Program-made: the position numbers and the translations under genes
Origin: an uncultured Synechococcus sp.
GTDB taxonomy: Bacteria; Cyanobacteriota; Cyanobacteriia; PCC-6307; Cyanobiaceae
Reading direction: 5' to 3'
NCBI GenBank assembly: GCA_949373155.1
Contig: CASICK010000010.1
Span: forward strand, 12,290-76,289
DNA: 64,000 nt
In this document: positions 1 through 8,306 of the stretch, piece after piece
How positions within the stretch are numbered: position 1 is the stretch's first letter
Layout of the letters: each line of letters starts with the position of its first letter
Notes under the pieces: model-generated
Told to the model about the DNA's origin: nothing
What the model saw: the letters and a program-made list of their open reading frames with translations, nothing else
Databases searched by the model: none

Positions 1-1
1 C

Positions 2-751
2 CTTGAGTTGGTGAACGTCAGCCTGAGTGGACCGAGAGGTGATCGACTGCGTTCGATTTCTCTCTCGGTTTGTGAGGGAGAGCGAATCGCCTTGTTGGGA
101 CGAAGCGGGGCTGGCAAGAGCACCTTGCTGGCCATCGCAAATGGCAGTCTTCGAGTGGAACAGGGAGAGGTGCGTTGGCGCGGTGCGTCGATTCGTACCA
201 TGCCTCGCCGCAAAAAAAGGGAGATTGGAATGCTCTGGCAAGACTTGCTGCTTGTCGAGGAGCTCAGCGTTGGACAAAACGTCAACAGCGGCGCGTTGGG
301 CCGTCACAACCTGATCTGGGGATTGGCCAACTTGTTGCTCAACGTGGATCAATCCGCCTGCAAGCATTGCCTTCAGCAAGCAGGTCTTGATGCCGATCTC
401 ATCGAGCGTGGGTTGATCGATGCTCCGATCCGCCAGTTGTCCGGAGGGCAGAGACAACGCGTAGCTCTTGCGCGTTTGTTGCGTCAGCAACCGCAACTGA
501 TCCTGGCTGACGAACCGATCGCGAATTTGGATCCTGCGATCGCCTCTGACCTATTGGATCACTTGCTGAATCGTTCGACAGAGGGGCAGCTGAATTGTGG
601 CGCTAAGGCGATTGTGATCAGCTTGCATCAACCCGCACTTGTTCATCGCTTTGATCGTGTGATCGGTTTGCAGGATGGAGAGCTTGTGATGGACCAACCT
701 TCAGATCAACTCACGTCTGCTGACCTTTCGAGGTTGTACGAGGCCGGATGA
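2..751 (+). CDS. ABC transporter ATP-binding subunit, PhnC-like (5' end probably outside window)
   Basis: ATPase of an uptake ABC transporter. Counting from the TTG at position 8, it has Walker A GRSGAGKS (residues 31-38), the signature LSGGQ (144-148), Walker B LILADEP (164-170) and a switch histidine in SLHQP. The frame stays open to the window edge, and the usual N-terminal beta strand would include upstream codons, so the true start is probably outside. It overlaps the next gene by 4 bases (ATGA). The pairing with a double-length permease resembles phosphonate or phosphite transporters (PhnCE/PtxAB type). The binding protein would lie to the left. The substrate is inferred from family resemblance only. 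Confidence 0.85.
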   Translation, partial: LELVNVSLSGPRGDRLRSISLSVCEGERIALLGRSGAGKSTLLAIANGSLRVEQGEVRWRGASIRTMPRRKKREIGMLWQDLLLVEELSVGQNVNSGALGRHNLIWGLANLLLNVDQSACKHCLQQAGLDADLIERGLIDAPIRQLSGGQRQRVALARLLRQQPQLILADEPIANLDPAIASDLLDHLLNRSTEGQLNCGAKAIVISLHQPALVHRFDRVIGLQDGELVMDQPSDQLTSADLSRLYEAG

Positions 752-2277
752 ACCGCCTGAAACCAGCGGCACCCCTGCTCACCTTGTTGCCTGCCATGGC
801 ACTGGTGCCCGTTTTAATCGTGACTTGGACAGGGCTGCATGGAGGCGGGCTGTCGATTTGGCAGCAATGCCTTTCAGGAGCTCTTCATCCATCGTTGGAT
901 CCCGATGTTTTGCATTCGGTTTGGCGTGGCCTTGGCGTCACCATGGCCACGGCACTGATGAGCTGGAGTCTCAGTTTGTTATTTGGTGTGCTGCTCGGCA
1001 GCGCTTGCGCGGATGTGGTGTGGAGAAGCTGGACGCTTCCCACCTGGCCAGCTAGAGGGCTCCGAGGTGCACTTGCGATTCCAAGAGCGGTGCACGAGCT
1101 GGTTTGGGGCCTGTTGCTGCTGCAGGTGTTTGGGCTCCATCCTTACGTTGCTGTCGCTGCTATCGCGATTCCGTACAGCGCTCTGGTTGCAAGGATTTGG
1201 CGAGATCATCTCGACAACGCAGACCACCGTCCCCTCTATGCCTTAATCAGCGCTGGGGTGCATCCTGTGTCCGCCCTGATGACGGCTCTCAACCCAGGGA
1301 TGGGCTCCGTTTTGATGAGCTATGGGGGATACCGGCTCGAATGTGCCTTGCGAAGTGCCACCTTGCTCGGGGTCTTTGGTTTGGGAGGGCTTGGTACCGA
1401 ACTGCAGCTCACCCTGCAGTCGTTGCAGTTCCGTGAGCTATGGACAGGTTTGTGGGTTCTAGCGGTTGTGATGTTGATTCTTGAGCAGCTGTTGAGGTTT
1501 TGGCGAGAACGGTCCGGAGTGGGTGTTCATGGTCAGCGTCGAATCTTGTTGTTCGGAACATTGGCGATTGTTTTGGGGGTGATCGGCACGTTTTGGCTAC
1601 GGCATATCGTTCCTGATCAGTTTTTAGGACTCAGTTGGATCGGGCTGGAGGTTCCTTCTTTGACCCAATTTGATGCTGCCGCCAATGAACTTCCTTGGTT
1701 GCGCATGATTTTGGAAACCCTTGGTCTCACCGTGTTGGCTGCGGGGATTGCCATTGGACTTCCGCCCCTGGCCTTGCTCCTTTGGCCATCGCCAAGGTGG
1801 CATCAGTGTTGCTCCATGTTCTGGGCCTGCATGCGTTGGATCCCCCCGCCCCTGATGGTGCTTCTGTTGTTGCTCAGCAATCGTCCGAGTCTGGCGATTG
1901 GTGCCCTGGCGATTGGTCTTCACAACAGTGGGGTGATGGGGCGTTTGCTGCTCGAGGGGCTTCAGCAACAAAGTGCCCAGCGTCAAGAGGCCTTCAGAGC
2001 GATGGGGAGTTCGGAGCGGATGAGTTGGTTGTACGGCTTGCTCAGTCCTCAAAGCCCTAGTTATCTGGCTTACGGCGCCTACCGCAGCGATGTGATTCTC
2101 CGCGAAACAGTGGTGGTGGGAGTGATTGGTGGAAGTGGTTTGGGCTGGCAGCTATTGGAATCACTCAGTTCCTTTCATTGGGCCGCGGTCGTCTTAGTGC
2201 TTTGTTGCTACTGCGCCCTCACGATCAGTGGAGAGTCACTCAGTGACCGTTGTCGTTCGCTCTGGCTGCAAAGCTGA
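748..2277 (+). CDS. ABC transporter permease, PhnE-like, two fused permease halves
   Basis: Inner-membrane permease of 509 residues, about twice the length of a single PhnE. It holds two binding-protein-dependent transport permease domains in tandem, at roughly residues 60-260 and 320-500. Each carries a cytoplasmic-loop (EAA-like) motif: LISAGVHPVSAL in the first half and FRAMGSSERMSW in the second. Hydrophobic segments alternate throughout. Its start overlaps the stop of the ATPase (ATGA), so the two are translationally coupled. The fused arrangement lets one polypeptide form the whole channel. Phosphonate or phosphite is the likeliest substrate class, but selectivity cannot be read from the sequence. 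Confidence 0.85.
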   Translation: MNRLKPAAPLLTLLPAMALVPVLIVTWTGLHGGGLSIWQQCLSGALHPSLDPDVLHSVWRGLGVTMATALMSWSLSLLFGVLLGSACADVVWRSWTLPTWPARGLRGALAIPRAVHELVWGLLLLQVFGLHPYVAVAAIAIPYSALVARIWRDHLDNADHRPLYALISAGVHPVSALMTALNPGMGSVLMSYGGYRLECALRSATLLGVFGLGGLGTELQLTLQSLQFRELWTGLWVLAVVMLILEQLLRFWRERSGVGVHGQRRILLFGTLAIVLGVIGTFWLRHIVPDQFLGLSWIGLEVPSLTQFDAAANELPWLRMILETLGLTVLAAGIAIGLPPLALLLWPSPRWHQCCSMFWACMRWIPPPLMVLLLLLSNRPSLAIGALAIGLHNSGVMGRLLLEGLQQQSAQRQEAFRAMGSSERMSWLYGLLSPQSPSYLAYGAYRSDVILRETVVVGVIGGSGLGWQLLESLSSFHWAAVVLVLCCYCALTISGESLSDRCRSLWLQS

Positions 2278-2302
2278 CATCTGGATTGCGTGCTCGCCAG
2301 TG

Positions 2303-2977
2303 ATGTCAACAGCGCCCCGCCAGCTTGTCGTGATCGGTGATAGCGGTGTGTACGGATGGGGCGATCCAGAGGGGGGTGGATGGTGTGAACGCTTAAGGCG
2401 TCAATGGATGACGATGCCTTCTGCCCCAGTGGTGTACGGGCTTGGAATTCGTGGGGATGGACTGGAGCGCGTCGCTCAGCGTTGGCAGCAAGAGTGGAGT
2501 TGCCGCGGTGAGCTCCGTCGTCAGAAGCCCGATGGTTTGCTCCTTTCGGTGGGACTGAATGACAGTGCACGGGTTGGGAGGCTCGATGGACGGCAGCAAT
2601 TAAGCGCTGAAGCGTTTCGCTTCGGGCTTGAGCAATTGCTTTCGGCGATGACCCCTGCCACCCAAGTCATGGTGATGGGGCTCAGCGTTGTTGATGAAGC
2701 GGTCATGCCTTTTGCTGACTGCCTTTGGTACAGCAATGAGGCAGTGGCCATTCATGAAGCGCAATTGGAGGAAACGTGCCTGGAAGCTGATGTTCCTTTT
2801 TTAAGCCTGCACAAAGCAATGGCAGCAGAGCCTGATTGGCTGACCTGGTTGGAACCCGATGGGATTCATCTCAACAGCACGGGTCATCACTGGATTCATC
2901 AGCGACTTCAGGAGTGGAAACCCCTTCTCAATTGGGCTGGTCTAGAGCCTCATCGTCAATTCACACCTACTTTTTAG
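2303..2977 (+). CDS. SGNH/GDSL-family hydrolase
   Basis: Esterase or lipase-like protein of 224 residues. Block I GDSGVYG near the N-terminus supplies the nucleophilic Ser, VGLNDS is the block III G-x-N-D, and DGIHLNSTGH near the C-terminus is the catalytic Asp/His block. I chose the ATG at 2303. The longer reading from 2228 would overlap the permease by 50 bases and adds residues unlike the family. There is no signal peptide, so it is probably cytoplasmic. It follows the ABC permease by 25 bases and may be in the same transcript. The substrate is unknown. A second, unrelated SGNH protein lies at 42285-42968. Confidence 0.8.
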   Translation: MSTAPRQLVVIGDSGVYGWGDPEGGGWCERLRRQWMTMPSAPVVYGLGIRGDGLERVAQRWQQEWSCRGELRRQKPDGLLLSVGLNDSARVGRLDGRQQLSAEAFRFGLEQLLSAMTPATQVMVMGLSVVDEAVMPFADCLWYSNEAVAIHEAQLEETCLEADVPFLSLHKAMAAEPDWLTWLEPDGIHLNSTGHHWIHQRLQEWKPLLNWAGLEPHRQFTPTF

Positions 2978-3437
2978 TTGTTGAACTGTTCATGCCTATC
3001 TTCTTCGCTGAGGGTGTTCTTTGCTACAAGGATTAGTACTGCTTGCTACCAGCTTTAAAGTAACATCGATTAAAATAAGTGGGCACCAAAAACAAGAGTA
3101 ATTAGATTCCGCCAAATTTTACTTACTCTTTTTAGTTTTCCCTCTTTGCAACGCTGCTGCCGTGAGAAGACTAGAGATCACTTCAACCCATCTTTGGTTT
3201 ATTTTCAGTGTATTGCTGTGTTGCTTGGTGGTAGGAAGCAAGAATTGACTAATCTATTCGGGCTGGCCATGAATGATTGAGTCAATAATTAATAGCGAAA
3301 ATCGTTAAAAGTAAAGAAGATCGTAGGTGAGAGTTGTCCCCGCTTTTGCTAATATTCTTCTGAGGTCAATCTTGAGTCTTCGTTAATTCATTATTTTAGT
3401 GGAGTAAGTAGACTTACGAATTAATCAATCTTCGCCA

Positions 3438-3448
3438 GTGTGAGGAGT
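3438..3448 (+). promoter_or_regulatory. Perfect 11-base complement of the Yfr1 core motif in the sigma-factor leader
   Basis: The plus strand reads GTGTGAGGAGT, the exact reverse complement of ACTCCTCACAC, the single-stranded core of Yfr1. It lies 118 bases upstream of the sigma-like start codon. No terminator hairpin follows it on the minus strand, so it is not itself a third Yfr1 gene. A pairing site for the small RNA is the inference. Confidence 0.4.
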
Positions 3449-3454
3449 AGGCAT

Positions 3455-3484
3455 CGAAAGGATGAACTGGTTTTCATCCTTTCG
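3455..3484. repeat. 12-base perfect inverted repeat in leader
   Basis: Arms CGAAAGGATGAA and TTCATCCTTTCG flank a 6-base loop. It is followed by mixed sequence rather than a T-run, so it is not a classical terminator. It could be an mRNA hairpin or an operator palindrome. It lies immediately after the Yfr1-complementary site and 81 bases before the sigma-like start. Confidence 0.7.
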
Positions 3485-3565
3485 AGTGGATCCTTTCATT
3501 GAAAAGAAGGAGGGGAGATAGGGCGATCAAAGCGACGTTGAGAGGGTCGTATCAACTGACGTTTC

Positions 3566-4414
3566 ATGCCTTCCACCCAAAGTCTTCGACGGCGCGAGCA
3601 GCGCAGATCGTTGGCAAAACCAATCCTTGAGCGAAACGATGCTGTACTTCAACACCTTGGATTGGCACACCATGCCGCCATCCATCAGGCGGCTCGTTAT
3701 CCAGGTGAGCAAGACGATCTAGTCCAAGAGGGTCGTTTGGGGTTGATCAATGGAATGGCCAATTTCGACCCTCAACGCGGATTACGAATCAGCACCTATG
3801 TCTTGGCAAGAGTTCACGGTCAAATTCTGCATTTCCGTCGTGATCGTCAACACGTGCTCAGGATTCCTTGGCGCTTGAAGGACTTGCATAGTCGGGGCAT
3901 GCGTCTTCAGGCTCAACGTTTGCAGCAGAGACTCGAGCCACTGGATGAGCAGGGCCTCGCTGACTCCCTCCAAGTGAGCCCTCAGCGTTGGCGGGAGGCC
4001 CTGATGGCTCATGCCTTCGGCCATGTGGATTCGTTGGATGTTGTTCCTTCCATACAGGGGGTAGACGGAGGGCTGAGAAGCTCCCTGCTCGAGCAGCTCG
4101 AGGATCCCTCATCCATGCCTGGATCGCTGGATGAACCCGCACTTCGGTGGTTGCAGGATGCGTTGAACACCCTTGAGCCACAACAGCGTTGCTGGCTTCT
4201 TGCCCGCTATGTCGACAACATTTCAATCAAAGATCTAGCTTTGAGAGAGAAGGTTCAGCCGGGGTTGCTTCGCCAATCCATTCGAGCGGCATTGAGCAAG
4301 TTGCAACAGGCTGCACGCCGCTCTTCTGCGCAGCTTCCCGTCAGCCACCAAGTCCTAAAGGCACCGCGAGCAGCATCGCCAAGACGGCGGCCCAAGCAGT
4401 TTGCAACCCGTTGA
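3566..4414 (+). CDS. Sigma-70 family RNA polymerase sigma factor (group 3-like)
   Basis: Directs RNA polymerase to a subset of promoters. The 282-residue protein has region 2 (EQDDLVQEGRLGL then the 2.3/2.4-like FDPQRGLRISTYV, about residues 45-80), a region 3-like middle (EQGLADSLQVSPQRWREAL) and a region 4 helix-turn-helix near the end (LEPQQRCWLLARY, then LALREKVQPGLLRQSIR). It lacks region 1.1 and is shorter than principal sigma factors. Its 3' end overlaps the convergent DUF92 gene by 74 bases. A STAS protein and an anti-sigma-like ATPase occur elsewhere in the window, but linkage to this factor is only a guess. The exact promoter class is unknown. Confidence 0.85.
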   Translation: MPSTQSLRRREQRRSLAKPILERNDAVLQHLGLAHHAAIHQAARYPGEQDDLVQEGRLGLINGMANFDPQRGLRISTYVLARVHGQILHFRRDRQHVLRIPWRLKDLHSRGMRLQAQRLQQRLEPLDEQGLADSLQVSPQRWREALMAHAFGHVDSLDVVPSIQGVDGGLRSSLLEQLEDPSSMPGSLDEPALRWLQDALNTLEPQQRCWLLARYVDNISIKDLALREKVQPGLLRQSIRAALSKLQQAARRSSAQLPVSHQVLKAPRAASPRRRPKQFATR

Positions 4415-5120
4415 CGATCTCATTCGTTAACCAACTGACCTTCTCTTGAGCCAGAGCTCCAAGCAGGCTTTCCAGCAAGGTTGCGATCAGACCCACAATC
4501 CCGACCACGATCATCGCCGTGGGAGAGGTCAACACCGACAGCCCGGCCATCACCAGCATCATCAGCAGGCTGCCGGCGGCACTTGCCAGGGTGCCTTCCA
4601 AGCTCACGGCACCTTCCGTTCCTGCTGGCACTCTGCGAAGACTGGTAATCAAAACGGTGGTTCGTCCCCAGCGTTTGCCGATCTCACTGCCAAAGGTGTC
4701 AGCAAGTTTGGCCGCGAAGCTTGCTGAAAATCCAATTAGCAACAGCGTTGCGGAGCCGATGCCTGCTCCAATCAAGAGGGCGATCACTGTGCCAGTGAAG
4801 GCAGATCCCCAAACGTTTGCTGGTCCTCGCCGGCCTCCACGCGCCTCTGCAAGCCCTTGCTTTTGTTTTTGTGCAAAGCCAAGGCGCGTGACTAGTGATC
4901 CCAATACGAGGTAGATCACAACTGCGATCCAGCCTCTCCAGCCGAGGCACCCCCAGAGAATTGTCCCGAGGATGCCTGCATGCACCCATCCTTTGCGTGT
5001 GAGGAGGGGAAGGCGCTGCGCAATGGCAATCAGCACGCCATTGAGAAGCAGAGCTAATCCCCATGTCGTGATGTTTTGGTCGGGCAAAACCATCGATCTG
5101 TGTTGCACTGCCCTAAGCAT
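4341..5120 (-). CDS. DUF92/TIGR00297 membrane protein, phytyl-phosphate kinase-like (VTE6 family)
   Basis: Polytopic membrane protein of 259 residues, about six to seven hydrophobic segments. It has the family signatures RRGPANVWG near residue 100, DTFGSEIGKRWG near 145 and LLESLLGA near 220. Plant VTE6 and its cyanobacterial homologue belong to DUF92 and phosphorylate phytyl monophosphate, recycling chlorophyll-derived phytol into tocopherol and phylloquinone. Function is inferred by family membership. A start at 5093 (MVLPDQN) is an alternative to 5120. It converges on and overlaps the sigma-factor gene by 74 bases. Confidence 0.8.
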   Translation of the reverse strand: MLRAVQHRSMVLPDQNITTWGLALLLNGVLIAIAQRLPLLTRKGWVHAGILGTILWGCLGWRGWIAVVIYLVLGSLVTRLGFAQKQKQGLAEARGGRRGPANVWGSAFTGTVIALLIGAGIGSATLLLIGFSASFAAKLADTFGSEIGKRWGRTTVLITSLRRVPAGTEGAVSLEGTLASAAGSLLMMLVMAGLSVLTSPTAMIVVGIVGLIATLLESLLGALAQEKVSWLTNEIVNGLQTAWAAVLAMLLAVPLGLGG

Positions 5121-5179
5121 CAGCCCATTCAGTCGATTTGGGTTGGATAATCAGCCCACGTTGTCCACCGGAACCTGGC

Positions 5180-5635
5180 ATGGCTCTGAAGAGCAAAGGC
5201 TTTTTCCTCAACCTCGAGGAAGGCGCTTCGACCGACCAGGTGATTCAGATGGCGCCTGTACGAGATCTTCCTGATGAGGACAGTCAAGAGGAGTCTCTTG
5301 CGCCGATTCCCGCTATCTCCAAAACAACGGATGGAAGTGGCACAGGTGAGACCGCTAAACCAACTCAAGCGGTGACCGCAGCAGCTACGGCTGCACCTGA
5401 ACCAACAGCATCTGCACCTGCTCCAGCGGCCCCAGCCTCCGCAGGATCCTTCACCACGGCGGAAGCGATCGCAGCTGCCCTGGCAGAGGCTGAAGCTGCC
5501 CGTCCTGTTGCGACGCTCAGCACCTTCGCTCCAGACATGCTTCTGCCTGGTCGTGCTCTTCGGTTTGAACCTCGTCGTCCGGGGCGCAATTTAAAAGGCT
5601 TTCGTGACATGGCCTCAGAGCTGTTCAGTAGCTGA
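5180..5635 (+). CDS. Picocyanobacterial protein with conserved C-terminal RRPG/ELF module
   Basis: Unrecognised 151-residue protein. It starts MALKSKGFF, has a long Ala/Pro/Thr-rich linker (about residues 50-90), then a conserved-looking tail running from TTAEAIAAALAEAEA through FAPDMLLPG, RRPGRNLK and RDMASELF. The same tail occurs in the protein at 14497-14976. The start at 5180 is preferred because upstream codons add no family-like sequence. There is no signal peptide or membrane segment. Its last 21 bases overlap the convergent rsmE. The linker suggests the tail is a docking or anchoring module held away from the N-terminus. The function is unknown. Confidence 0.75.
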   Translation: MALKSKGFFLNLEEGASTDQVIQMAPVRDLPDEDSQEESLAPIPAISKTTDGSGTGETAKPTQAVTAAATAAPEPTASAPAPAAPASAGSFTTAEAIAAALAEAEAARPVATLSTFAPDMLLPGRALRFEPRRPGRNLKGFRDMASELFSS

Positions 5636-6376
5636 CGACGTACGGCGCCAACTGCTGAGGGTTGCCACCCCGGCAATCGCTGCAGTCGAAGAACGCAAAA
5701 TTTCTTCACTGAGACTGATCGGTGACCATCCTTCCCGTATGGCTTGCGCTTGTTCCTGAGGGTCCCAGCCTCCCTCTGGACCAATGGCAAGCCAGATGCA
5801 GTTGCCCCCCCGAGGGGTCTGGCGCTGCAACCATGGCTCCAATGCAGTGAGCCCTTCTATGCGTGTTGTGGCAATCGCCAGCGTGTCGCTGCTGTCTGGG
5901 ATCGTCCACCAGTCTGCTGTGGATGCCAGAGGTAAGAGCTTGGGCATCCACAGCCGCTCGCATTGTTCGACCGCTTCTTTGAGGATCAGCTGCCAGCGCT
6001 CTGGTTTGTAGTCCGCTTGGGGTGTACTTCGTGATGCTTGCAAGGGTTGGATGCAATCCACGCCCAACTCACAAGCCATGCGCATGACGTCATCCATGCC
6101 TCGACGCACCAAGGCAATCGCAAGACCGAGCTGAGGTCTCCTGGTTGGGCTTGTGGTTTCAAAACCACCGGGGAGCAGGAGCTGTCCCTCCTCCTGAAGC
6201 AATCCCTCCCAGAGATGGCCGCGGCCATCCACCACCGCCACAGGCGCTCCAGGACGCAGCCGTAAAACCCTGCTGAGGTAATGACGTTCGTCATCACGCA
6301 GCACGAGGTATCCATTGCTATCACGATCGGCCAATCGGTTGGGCTCGATTAGTAACCGACGCAGCTCTGCCACCAT
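5615..6376 (-). CDS. rsmE: 16S rRNA m3U1498 methyltransferase RsmE
   Basis: Methylates N3 of U1498 of 16S rRNA using S-adenosylmethionine. The 253-residue protein has an N-terminal PUA-like part (HYLSRVLRLRPG, about 29-40) and a SPOUT trefoil-knot domain. Its SAM-binding motifs IGPEGGWDPQE and LSEEILRSSTAA are near the C-terminus, as in family members. It is 5 bases from the downstream end of the glycosyltransferase gene on the same strand, so the two probably share a transcript. The 3' ends of rsmE and the RRPG-module gene overlap by 21 bases. Confidence 0.93.
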   Translation of the reverse strand: MVAELRRLLIEPNRLADRDSNGYLVLRDDERHYLSRVLRLRPGAPVAVVDGRGHLWEGLLQEEGQLLLPGGFETTSPTRRPQLGLAIALVRRGMDDVMRMACELGVDCIQPLQASRSTPQADYKPERWQLILKEAVEQCERLWMPKLLPLASTADWWTIPDSSDTLAIATTRIEGLTALEPWLQRQTPRGGNCIWLAIGPEGGWDPQEQAQAIREGWSPISLSEEILRSSTAAIAGVATLSSWRRTSSATEQL

Positions 6377-6381
6377 TCGGT

Positions 6382-7314
6382 TCAGTTCAAACCAGCTTGT
6401 TGGGCTTCGCGATACAGCGCCTCAACACCAATCCTGTTGAGGGGAAGGCGCAACAACTCCAGAGCCATGGATGGTTGGCCTCTCTGAATCAGCCAAGCCA
6501 TAAGCGGACGCAAGCTGTGTTCATTGAGAAGGCCTCCGAGCGTGAGCAAGGACCAAAGCACGCGATGCAACCATGTGAACTGAATGATGAAGCGGACCCG
6601 CCGACTGGGGTGCTTGCGATAAAAAACCAATCCCATTCGTGCGCGTTCCCGCTCCACGCGAATCAGGTCTGGGATTTGCTCCAGGCGAAAGGCTGGATGC
6701 CAGTGATAGCCAACCGCTTCTGGACACTTCACCAGTTCCACACCCATTTGCCTGAGCCGCTCTCCGAGCTCCAGGTCTTCCCATCCATAGAGGCGGAATC
6801 CAAGATCAAATAACCCGGAACGCTCCAAGACCTCACGGTCGATCGCCACATTTCCCGTTGCGAAGTATGCCCAGGAGAGATCACGCAGCTTGTGGCGTTC
6901 TGCCGTTGGTTGATCAAAGTTGGCCGTATTAATGACGGCTCCGTAGGTAAAACAGAGACGATTGTCCTGCTGATTCCAACGACGACTTAAAGCTCGGGCA
7001 TGGGATGCAAGGAAGCTTGATGTGACAACTAAATCGCTATCGATAAAGACGATCACATCTCCTTTGGCATGATCAACGCCGCGATTACGACCCTCGGCAG
7101 GTCCGCCATGTTGTTGTTCCACAAGGCAAACATGGGGGAAGCGAGCTGCGTTTTGACGCAACCAGTCAGGAGTCCCATCGCTGGAGCCGTCATCGACAAC
7201 CACCACTTCGTAGGTTTCGATCTCTCCGCTGGGATCCTGATGTTCCAGGGCCTGCAGACACTTCTCAAGAATGGAGCGCCGGTTGTAAGTGGGGATAACG
7301 ACGCTGATGAACAT
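6382..7314 (-). CDS. Family 2 glycosyltransferase
   Basis: Inverting nucleotide-sugar transferase with a GT-A fold. The N-terminus SVVIPTYNR is the donor-binding strand, VVVDDGSSDGT follows at about 38-48, the DXD-type metal site is FIDSDLV near residue 92, and a GWEDLELGERL motif near 178 fits the catalytic base region. It is 310 residues with no clear transmembrane helices, so it acts in the cytoplasm or peripherally on the membrane. The acceptor is unknown. It is likely co-transcribed with rsmE downstream (5-base spacing). The terminator at 7358-7381 isolates it from the genes upstream. Confidence 0.88.
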   Translation of the reverse strand: MFISVVIPTYNRRSILEKCLQALEHQDPSGEIETYEVVVVDDGSSDGTPDWLRQNAARFPHVCLVEQQHGGPAEGRNRGVDHAKGDVIVFIDSDLVVTSSFLASHARALSRRWNQQDNRLCFTYGAVINTANFDQPTAERHKLRDLSWAYFATGNVAIDREVLERSGLFDLGFRLYGWEDLELGERLRQMGVELVKCPEAVGYHWHPAFRLEQIPDLIRVERERARMGLVFYRKHPSRRVRFIIQFTWLHRVLWSLLTLGGLLNEHSLRPLMAWLIQRGQPSMALELLRLPLNRIGVEALYREAQQAGLN

Positions 7315-7357
7315 CCGCGCGAAAACAGTGGCATTAGCAGTTCAGCCTAAAGCCATC

Positions 7358-7381
7358 AAAAAAGAGGGGTCTCCCCCTCTC
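7358..7381 (-). terminator. Rho-independent terminator
   Basis: On the minus strand AGAGGGG pairs with CCCCTCT around a 4-base loop, followed by six T. It ends the minus-strand transcript of the small basic protein and probably of pcyA-devBCA. Confidence 0.8.
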
Positions 7382-7415
7382 TTAATGCAAACAATGCAGA
7401 GTCACGCCTAAGCGA

Positions 7416-7571
7416 TCAATCCGCAGCACCACCGTTGTTTGCTGTACCGGTCACTCCGTTACCAGCACCTTCACCACGGCCATCGTTGCGGAGCTTGCGC
7501 TTCTTGAATTTGCGGGCGTAAGCGCGATTGCGCTCCTGCTTTTCCTTCTTGAGGTTTCTGCGCTTAGCCAT
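7416..7571 (-). CDS. Small very basic protein (51 residues)
   Basis: Starts MAKRRNLKKEKQERNRAYAR. About half of the first 30 residues are Lys or Arg, and the last 20 are Gly/Ala/Asn-rich. The charge pattern suggests an RNA- or ribosome-binding protein. I do not recognise a named family. It lies 38 bases downstream of the end of devA on the same strand and is followed by a strong terminator, so it may be the last gene of that transcript. Confidence 0.75.
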   Translation of the reverse strand: MAKRRNLKKEKQERNRAYARKFKKRKLRNDGRGEGAGNGVTGTANNGGAAD

Positions 7572-7609
7572 GCGTTTTGGAAGATTCCAATTCTTAAACT
7601 CAAACCAAC

Positions 7610-8302
7610 TTAACCAATCGTCTGGTAAAGACGCCCATCTTCCATTCGAACAAGACGATCTGCCACATCAAGGATGCGCGGATCGTGCGTCACCATCAGC
7701 ACAGAACACGACTGTTCTCGCGCTAGGCGCTTCAACAACTCAACAACTTCGCGGCCTGTGCCGCTATCGAGAGCAGCGGTTGGTTCATCGGCTAGCAGGA
7801 GCTGAGGTTTGGCTGCCAGGGCTCTGGCGATTGCTACGCGCTGCTTTTGCCCCCCGGAAAGATCATGGGGAAGTTTTCCCAATTCGTCTTCAAGTCCCAC
7901 AGAGCGCAACCATTCCCGCGCTTGATCGCGACGAGCTCTGTAGCCAAGATTGGGCAATAAATCAGCGCCCATCTGAACATTTTGTTCAGCGGTGAGACAG
8001 CGCAAAAGATTGTGACCCTGGAAAATCATGCCAATGCGACGGCGCAAGCGCTGTCGCTGGCCTCGAGCTGCGCCGTGTAGCTGCTGCCCAAACACTTCGA
8101 CATCACCTTCCTGAACCTTTCGCAACGCTCCGATCAAGGTGAGCAAGGTTGTTTTGCCGCAGCCGGAAGGTCCGGTGAGCAGCACCACCTCACCTGCAGA
8201 AATTTGTAAGTCCACTTCTTGCAGAACCTGCCTGCGGGTGGAGCCTTTGCCGTACCAATGGCTCAGAGCATGGATATCAACTGTGAGTGCGCTAGTGCCC
8301 AT
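7610..8302 (-). CDS. devA: DevA-type ABC exporter ATP-binding subunit
   Basis: ATPase of the DevBCA exporter family, which in heterocyst formers exports glycolipid through a TolC-like channel. Non-heterocystous cyanobacteria carry homologues of unknown substrate. It has Walker A TGPSGCGKTT near residue 40, signature LSGGQKQRVAIARAL, Walker B LLLADEPT and switch VTHDPRI. The start at 8302 (MGTSALTVD) is preferred over 8338 because devC ends at 8307 and the extra codons are unlike the family. It is the third gene of the tight minus-strand cluster pcyA-devB-devC-devA. Confidence 0.88.
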   Translation of the reverse strand: MGTSALTVDIHALSHWYGKGSTRRQVLQEVDLQISAGEVVLLTGPSGCGKTTLLTLIGALRKVQEGDVEVFGQQLHGAARGQRQRLRRRIGMIFQGHNLLRCLTAEQNVQMGADLLPNLGYRARRDQAREWLRSVGLEDELGKLPHDLSGGQKQRVAIARALAAKPQLLLADEPTAALDSGTGREVVELLKRLAREQSCSVLMVTHDPRILDVADRLVRMEDGRLYQTIG

Positions 8303-8306
8303 CGCC

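Larger units (their letters stand above)
2978..3565. other. Intergenic region and sigma-factor leader
   Basis: AT-rich gap of 588 bases with no convincing open reading frame on either strand. Its right part is probably the promoter and leader of the sigma-factor gene at 3566. It contains the Yfr1-complementary sequence at 3438-3448 and a 12-base perfect inverted repeat at 3455-3484. Confidence 0.6.

Noticed and set aside
4993..5005. GTGTGAGGAG near 4996, a 10-base Yfr1-like match
   Set aside because: It is inside DUF92 on the strand opposite to its mRNA, so the mRNA carries the same sense as Yfr1 and cannot pair with it. It shows how readily 10-mers occur by chance.
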